Positions 34,536-38,262 of a stretch of DNA of 38,262 nt are shown in pieces. The first letter of the stretch is position 1. The number at the start of each line of letters is the position of its first letter. The translations under genes were made by a program, and so were the position numbers. Source of the DNA: Bacteroidales bacterium (GTDB taxonomy: Bacteria > Bacteroidota > Bacteroidia > Bacteroidales > Paludibacteraceae); assembly GCA_012517575.1 (NCBI GenBank), contig JAAYUQ010000054.1:1-38262 (forward strand). The letters are read 5' to 3'. The notes under the pieces were generated by a model. It was not told the origin of the DNA. It saw nothing but the letters and a program-made list of their open reading frames with translations, and searched no databases.

Positions 34536-34556
34536 CTATAAATAATTAAACAAAAA

Positions 34557-34562
34557 AGGAGG
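34557..34562 (+). promoter_or_regulatory. Strong Shine-Dalgarno site of dps
   Basis: aggagg lies 5 bases before the dps ATG. With ferritin, this is one of only two strong sites I see in the window. Confidence 0.75.
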
Positions 34563-34567
34563 TATTT

Positions 34568-35044
34568 ATGAAAACTATTGAATTTACAAAGCTTAATGCT
34601 GAAGGATCTAAAAAAGTGGTAGAGGCATTGCAGCAACTTTTGGCCGATTATCAGATTTTTTACACCAATCTGCGTGGATTTCACTGGAATTTGAAAGGAA
34701 AAGATTTCTTTATTAATCATGCCAAATTTGAAGAACTGTACGATAATGCAGCCGAAAAAGTGGATGAAATTGCAGAACGCATTTTAATGTTGGGTGGAAC
34801 GCCGAATCATAATTTCAGCGATTACCTCAAAACAGCTAAGCTCAAAGAAACCGGTCTGGTAACCGATGGAGACACTGGATTGAAAAATGTATTGGAATCT
34901 TACGCTTACTTTATTGAAAGCGAAAGAAATATCATCAAACTGGCAGAAGCTATCGACGATGAAGCTACAGTTGCTCAAATGAGTGATTATATTAAGGAAC
35001 AGGAAAAAAGGGTATGGATGCTGGTTTCCTATTTTGAAAAATAA
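34568..35044 (+). CDS. dps: Dps family ferroxidase / DNA-binding protein
   Basis: A 158-residue mini-ferritin that forms a 12-subunit shell and removes Fe(II) and peroxide. The inter-subunit ferroxidase site is complete: His39, His51, Asp66 and Glu70, with the same spacing as in Listeria Dps, and Trp40 beside it ('GFHWNLKG'). The N-terminal tail is short and only weakly basic, so DNA binding is uncertain. It carries its own promoter and strong Shine-Dalgarno site. Its position next to an oxygen-sensitive hydrogenase and KorAB, and the presence of oxyR, suggest an oxidative-stress role. Confidence 0.94.
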   Translation: MKTIEFTKLNAEGSKKVVEALQQLLADYQIFYTNLRGFHWNLKGKDFFINHAKFEELYDNAAEKVDEIAERILMLGGTPNHNFSDYLKTAKLKETGLVTDGDTGLKNVLESYAYFIESERNIIKLAEAIDDEATVAQMSDYIKEQEKRVWMLVSYFEK

Positions 35045-35086
35045 ATGATATTATTGAGAAATAGGCGTAAAGGTCTAAAATTAAAA

Positions 35087-35120
35087 AAACGGGGTTGATA
35101 TGCAGTCAATCCCGTTTTCG
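35087..35120. terminator. Bidirectional terminator between dps and korB
   Basis: A stem (acggggttga with tcaatcccgt, including G-T pairs) is flanked by an A-run on the left and a T-rich stretch on the right. It can end both dps and the convergent korAB transcript. Confidence 0.8.
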
Positions 35121-35151
35121 TTTATCTTGATTTTTCTGGGCTGGTCAGTGA

Positions 35152-36162
35152 TTAAATTTCCCATTGTTCACAAGCATCAATGAGTTCATCAAACGATTTT
35201 ACCGAAGATTGTTTTTTTATTTCATTGATTTGATTTTCCATCGCCATTTCATAAGTTTCTTCATCTACATCACGAATCACTCCCATAGCTATAGGCATTT
35301 CCGGACCTTCCATTAATGCGAGTCTGGTGTGTAGAAATGTATCTTTGCATTTTGCGTCATGAATTAGAATATCATTTTCAGAAATACCATTTACACCAAT
35401 CGTTACAACTTTCAGTTGGTATCCATCCAAAATTAATCCTTTATCTTTGCTTTTCCCAAAAATCATTGGTTTTCCATGTTCAAGGACGATAATTCGGTCA
35501 TCTCTGGTTTCTTTCTCAGCCAACCATCCATGTGCACCATCATTGAAAATCACACAATTTACCAGACATTCTACCACAGAAGTTCCTTTATGGCGGGCAG
35601 CAGCCATCATTACCATTTGAGAAGTCTTCAGATCGACATCCAATAGTCTTCCAAAAAATGTTCCACCAGCGCCAAAAGTTAGTTCAGCCGGACGAAAAGG
35701 CCGCTCTACCGTACCATAAGGAGATGATTTGGTAACAAAACCTTTTTTGGTGGTGGGAGAATATTGCCCTTTCGTAAGTCCATAAATCTGGTTATTGAAA
35801 AGCAATACATTGATGTCCACATTCCGTCTAACGCTGTGAATAAAATGATTTCCTCCAATTGCTAAACAATCTCCATCACCGGTAACTTGCCAAACAGTCA
35901 AACCAGGATTGGCAACTTTTACACCGGTTGCCACACAAGCTCCTCTTCCATGAATGGTGTGAAATCCATAAGTATTGGTGTAATAGGGTAGGCGAGAAGA
36001 GCAACCAATTCCTGAAATGATAACTGTCTCGTGTGGTGCAACGCCTAACTCTGCCATTGTTTTGACCAGAGAATTGAAAATGGCATAATCTCCACATCCG
36101 GGACACCAACGAGGTTGCTGGTCTGTTTTGAAATCGGCAGGCAAATATTTTGTTTCTTCCAT
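35152..36162 (-). CDS. korB: 2-oxoacid:ferredoxin oxidoreductase beta subunit (probably 2-oxoglutarate, KorB)
   Basis: A 336-residue thiamine-diphosphate subunit. The TPP/Mg motif runs from 'GDGD' (95-98) to 'NVLLFNN'. Cluster ligands include Cys20 and Cys23 ('WCPGCGDY') and Cys54 ('GCSSRLPYY'). With KorA it oxidises a 2-oxoacid to the acyl-CoA and CO2 and reduces ferredoxin. Sequence type and pairing with a gamma-alpha fused subunit point to 2-oxoglutarate, though other 2-oxoacids are possible. It lies 39 bases after korA and is convergent with dps. Reduced ferredoxin from this enzyme is a likely electron donor for the nearby hydrogenase. Confidence 0.9.
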   Translation of the reverse strand: MEETKYLPADFKTDQQPRWCPGCGDYAIFNSLVKTMAELGVAPHETVIISGIGCSSRLPYYTNTYGFHTIHGRGACVATGVKVANPGLTVWQVTGDGDCLAIGGNHFIHSVRRNVDINVLLFNNQIYGLTKGQYSPTTKKGFVTKSSPYGTVERPFRPAELTFGAGGTFFGRLLDVDLKTSQMVMMAAARHKGTSVVECLVNCVIFNDGAHGWLAEKETRDDRIIVLEHGKPMIFGKSKDKGLILDGYQLKVVTIGVNGISENDILIHDAKCKDTFLHTRLALMEGPEMPIAMGVIRDVDEETYEMAMENQINEIKKQSSVKSFDELIDACEQWEI

Positions 36163-36201
36163 GATTTATTTTTTGATTTTTCCGGATTCGTAAAATAATT
36201 G

Positions 36202-38046
36202 TTATAACAGTGAAATAAAATGATTTTCCAACTCAGTAGTTTTAAAAGGTTGACCTTGAACTCTGTTAAATTGGCTAAATATTTTACCGGGAATTTTTGA
36301 ACGCAAATACGAAACAAACTGACCAGTATTCAGTTCACAAACAACTATTTTATTATATTTCTCAATTACATTTTCTGTATTGGCTGGCAATGGGAAAAGG
36401 TAAGTAAAATGAGCTAACGCTATTTTATATCCTTTGTTGTTCAAATTATCTACTGCACTTTTCAAATGCCCGTAAGTTCCGCCCCAACCAATTACCAACA
36501 AATCGGCATCTATATTTCCTTCAATTTCGAGTTCGGGAATTTTTTTTACAATATTATCAACTTTTTGCTTTCTTGTCAAAACCATTTTTTCGTGATTTTC
36601 CGGATCAGTTGAAAGATTTCCTGTTGCATAATCTTTTTCCAGTCCTCCGTTGCAATGCTGAAATCCTTTCATCCCCGGAATACTCCAATAACGAATTTTG
36701 GTATCTTCATTTCGAGTGGTAACCTTGTAGTTTTCCATGTCCGAAGGCACATAATAAGGCTGAATTTCGGGCAGGTCGGCAAGCTTTGGCAAACGCCAGA
36801 GAGAACTTCCATTTCCAATAAAGGCATCGGTCAGAAGAATAACGGGCGTCATGTTTTCCAATGCTATTTTGCTGGCCATGAATGCATAATGAAAACACAT
36901 ATCGGGAGAAGGTGCAGCCAAAATTACAAGAGGACTTTCTCCACTGCGTCCATACAATGCTTGAAGCAAATCGCCCTGTTCGGTTTTTGTTGGCATTCCT
37001 GTTGATGGGCCACTTCGCATCACATCAACGATAACCAATGGTAATTCGGCCATTACAGCCAAACCAATTCCTTCTGTTTTTAACGACATACCAGGTCCGG
37101 AAGTACTCGTTGCAGCCAAACATCCGGCAAAAGAAGCTCCTATTGCCATCGTAATGCCTGCAATTTCGTCTTCCGCTTGCACGGTTTTAACACCAATACC
37201 TTTTTGCAATGCCAATTCATGCATGATGTCAGTGGCAGGTGTAATAGGGTAACTTCCAAGAAAAAGCTGAAGCCCTGCTTTTTCGGCAGCAGCAATCAAT
37301 CCCCATGCAGTGGCTTTGTTTCCATTTATACTTGTGTATTTGCCTTTCGGCATTTCGTGTGATTTTTCTATTACAAAATTGGATACAGTCAGATGCAGAT
37401 TTTCACCATAATTATATCCATCGGTAAGAACCTTAATATTTGCCTGTAAAATTTGCGGTTTTTTCGCGAATTTGTTTTCCAAAAAATGAATGGCTTTATC
37501 CAACGGTCGATTAAAAAGCCAGCAAACTAAACCTAAAGCGAGCATATTCTTGCTGCGTAACACAGTTTTGTTGTCAAAGCCAAAGTTTTCAAGACTGCTT
37601 TTGGTCAGAGTGGTCAGTGGAATGGGAATAAGCTGAATGGTTTCTGAAAGTGAAAGTTCTTCAAAGGGATTATCAGTGGTAAAATTTGCCTTTTTAAGAT
37701 CTGATGGTTGAAAGGAATCCCTGTCAAAAATGACAATACTGCCTTTTTTCAGATTTTTTGCGTTCACTTTCAGCGCTGCCGGATTGAGCGCGACCAAGAC
37801 GTCGATTTCGTCACCGGGAGTATAAATTTTGTTGGCCCCAACATGAACCTGAAAACCAGAAACTCCACCCAAAGTGCCTTGTGGAGCTCTTATTTCGGAA
37901 GGAAAATCGGTAAAAGTAGATATTTCGTTTCCTAATTCTGCAGAAAGTTGAGCAAACAAATTCCCGGTTAGCTGCATACCATCGCCTGAATCGCCTGAAA
38001 ACCGTATAACGATATTGTCCAATTGAATGGATTGTGATTTATTCAT
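36202..38046 (-). CDS. korA: 2-oxoacid:ferredoxin oxidoreductase gamma-alpha fused subunit (KorA)
   Basis: A 614-residue protein. An N-terminal gamma domain (about 1-190; 'IRFSGDSGDGMQLTG' and 'EIRAPQG') is fused to the alpha pyrimidine-binding domain, which starts near residue 225 and includes 'GSYPITPATDIMHELA' and 'EDEIAGITMAIGASFAG', followed by domain II. This gamma-alpha arrangement with a separate beta gene is usual for Bacteroidota KorAB. It has no ferredoxin-like delta subunit. It is 62 bases downstream of asnS in the same direction, and no clear promoter lies between them. Confidence 0.92.
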   Translation of the reverse strand: MNKSQSIQLDNIVIRFSGDSGDGMQLTGNLFAQLSAELGNEISTFTDFPSEIRAPQGTLGGVSGFQVHVGANKIYTPGDEIDVLVALNPAALKVNAKNLKKGSIVIFDRDSFQPSDLKKANFTTDNPFEELSLSETIQLIPIPLTTLTKSSLENFGFDNKTVLRSKNMLALGLVCWLFNRPLDKAIHFLENKFAKKPQILQANIKVLTDGYNYGENLHLTVSNFVIEKSHEMPKGKYTSINGNKATAWGLIAAAEKAGLQLFLGSYPITPATDIMHELALQKGIGVKTVQAEDEIAGITMAIGASFAGCLAATSTSGPGMSLKTEGIGLAVMAELPLVIVDVMRSGPSTGMPTKTEQGDLLQALYGRSGESPLVILAAPSPDMCFHYAFMASKIALENMTPVILLTDAFIGNGSSLWRLPKLADLPEIQPYYVPSDMENYKVTTRNEDTKIRYWSIPGMKGFQHCNGGLEKDYATGNLSTDPENHEKMVLTRKQKVDNIVKKIPELEIEGNIDADLLVIGWGGTYGHLKSAVDNLNNKGYKIALAHFTYLFPLPANTENVIEKYNKIVVCELNTGQFVSYLRSKIPGKIFSQFNRVQGQPFKTTELENHFISLL

Positions 38047-38108
38047 TTTAAAAACAGTGGATGAATTAAATAATATCTGAGAAAAAACTATTTTAAAACT
38101 ATATGTGC

Positions 38109-38262
38109 TTAAAAATCGGCATTTTTTGGCGTACGTGGAAAAGGAATTACATCGCGTATGTTGGACATACCGGTAACAAAAAGAAGAAATCGTTCAAAAC
38201 CGAGTCCGAATCCCGAATGAGGAGCATTGCCAAATTGACGTGTTTCGAGATACCACCAGATA
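38109..38262 (-). CDS. asnS: Asparaginyl-tRNA synthetase, C-terminal end (partial)
   Basis: The last 51 codons of a class II aminoacyl-tRNA synthetase; the gene runs off the window. Motif 3 is visible as 'GFGLGFERF', followed by '[17 protein letters not shown]', which is typical of bacterial AsnRS ends. An archaeal-type AspRS has a similar end but is less likely here. Confidence 0.88.
   Translation of the reverse strand, partial: IWWYLETRQFGNAPHSGFGLGFERFLLFVTGMSNIRDVIPFPRTPKNADF

Noticed and set aside
1-38262. CRISPR array, insertion sequence or prophage
   Set aside because: I saw no regularly spaced repeats, transposase, integrase or phage structural genes; the only mobile-like unit is the GIY-YIG/tRNA segment.

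Overview
The window reads as a chromosome segment from an anaerobic member of the Bacteroidota, probably Bacteroidales. Evidence: low GC; genes mostly without Shine-Dalgarno sites; promoters of the TTTG - N18-20 - TAnnTTTG type; a type IX secretion (type B) cargo domain; DUF4290 next to murA; a DUF4465 lipoprotein; DapL-type lysine/peptidoglycan synthesis; a Bacteroidota-type 600-residue PurF; a gamma-alpha fused 2-oxoacid:ferredoxin oxidoreductase; and an [FeFe] hydrogenase operon. I cannot name the genus.

Layout. 1-426 (minus): an intact tRNA-Pro(TGG), a small GIY-YIG ORF, and a duplicated, degenerate 3' tRNA piece exactly 348 bp away. 547-6115 (plus): hemW, a class A penicillin-binding protein, and an exported TPR protein whose start overlaps the PBP end. 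6112-15585 (minus): an exopolysaccharide operon reading wza-like, wza-like, wzc, gmd, fcl, ugd, an ABC-2 export permease, then oxyR. It has sugar-nucleotide and export genes but no glycosyltransferase and no export ATPase. 15860-17107 (plus): a T9SS type B cargo protein. 17188-17955 (minus): menG. 18118-19254 (plus): a cobalamin riboswitch in front of a DUF4465 surface lipoprotein. 19608-23448 (plus): DUF4290, murA (active-site Cys replaced by Asp), ferritin, and an OlsB/GlsB-like N-acyltransferase. 23461-28420 (minus): dapL, glmS and a purF gene interrupted by an in-frame TGA. 28766-34466 (plus): a three-gene [FeFe] hydrogenase operon. 34505-35044 (plus): dps. 35152-38262 (minus): asnS (3' end only), korA, korB.

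The most unusual system is the hydrogenase operon. It looks like HydC-HydB-HydA, the NAD-linked electron-bifurcating [FeFe] hydrogenase layout. In HydB, however, the C-terminal two-cluster ferredoxin domain of the Thermotoga-type protein is missing. In its place is a complete GltD/NfnB-like module with an Fe-S domain, an FAD site and an apparently NADPH-type nucleotide site. One 1045-residue polypeptide therefore joins an FMN/NAD(H) site to an FAD/NADP(H) site, beside a hydrogenase and close to a ferredoxin-reducing KorAB. I infer a single machine balancing H2, ferredoxin, NADH and NADPH.

Other points of interest are the tRNA/GIY-YIG duplication, the B12-controlled lipoprotein, strong Shine-Dalgarno sites on the two iron-storage genes only, the nonsense-interrupted purF, and the perfect hairpin in the hydrogenase leader.
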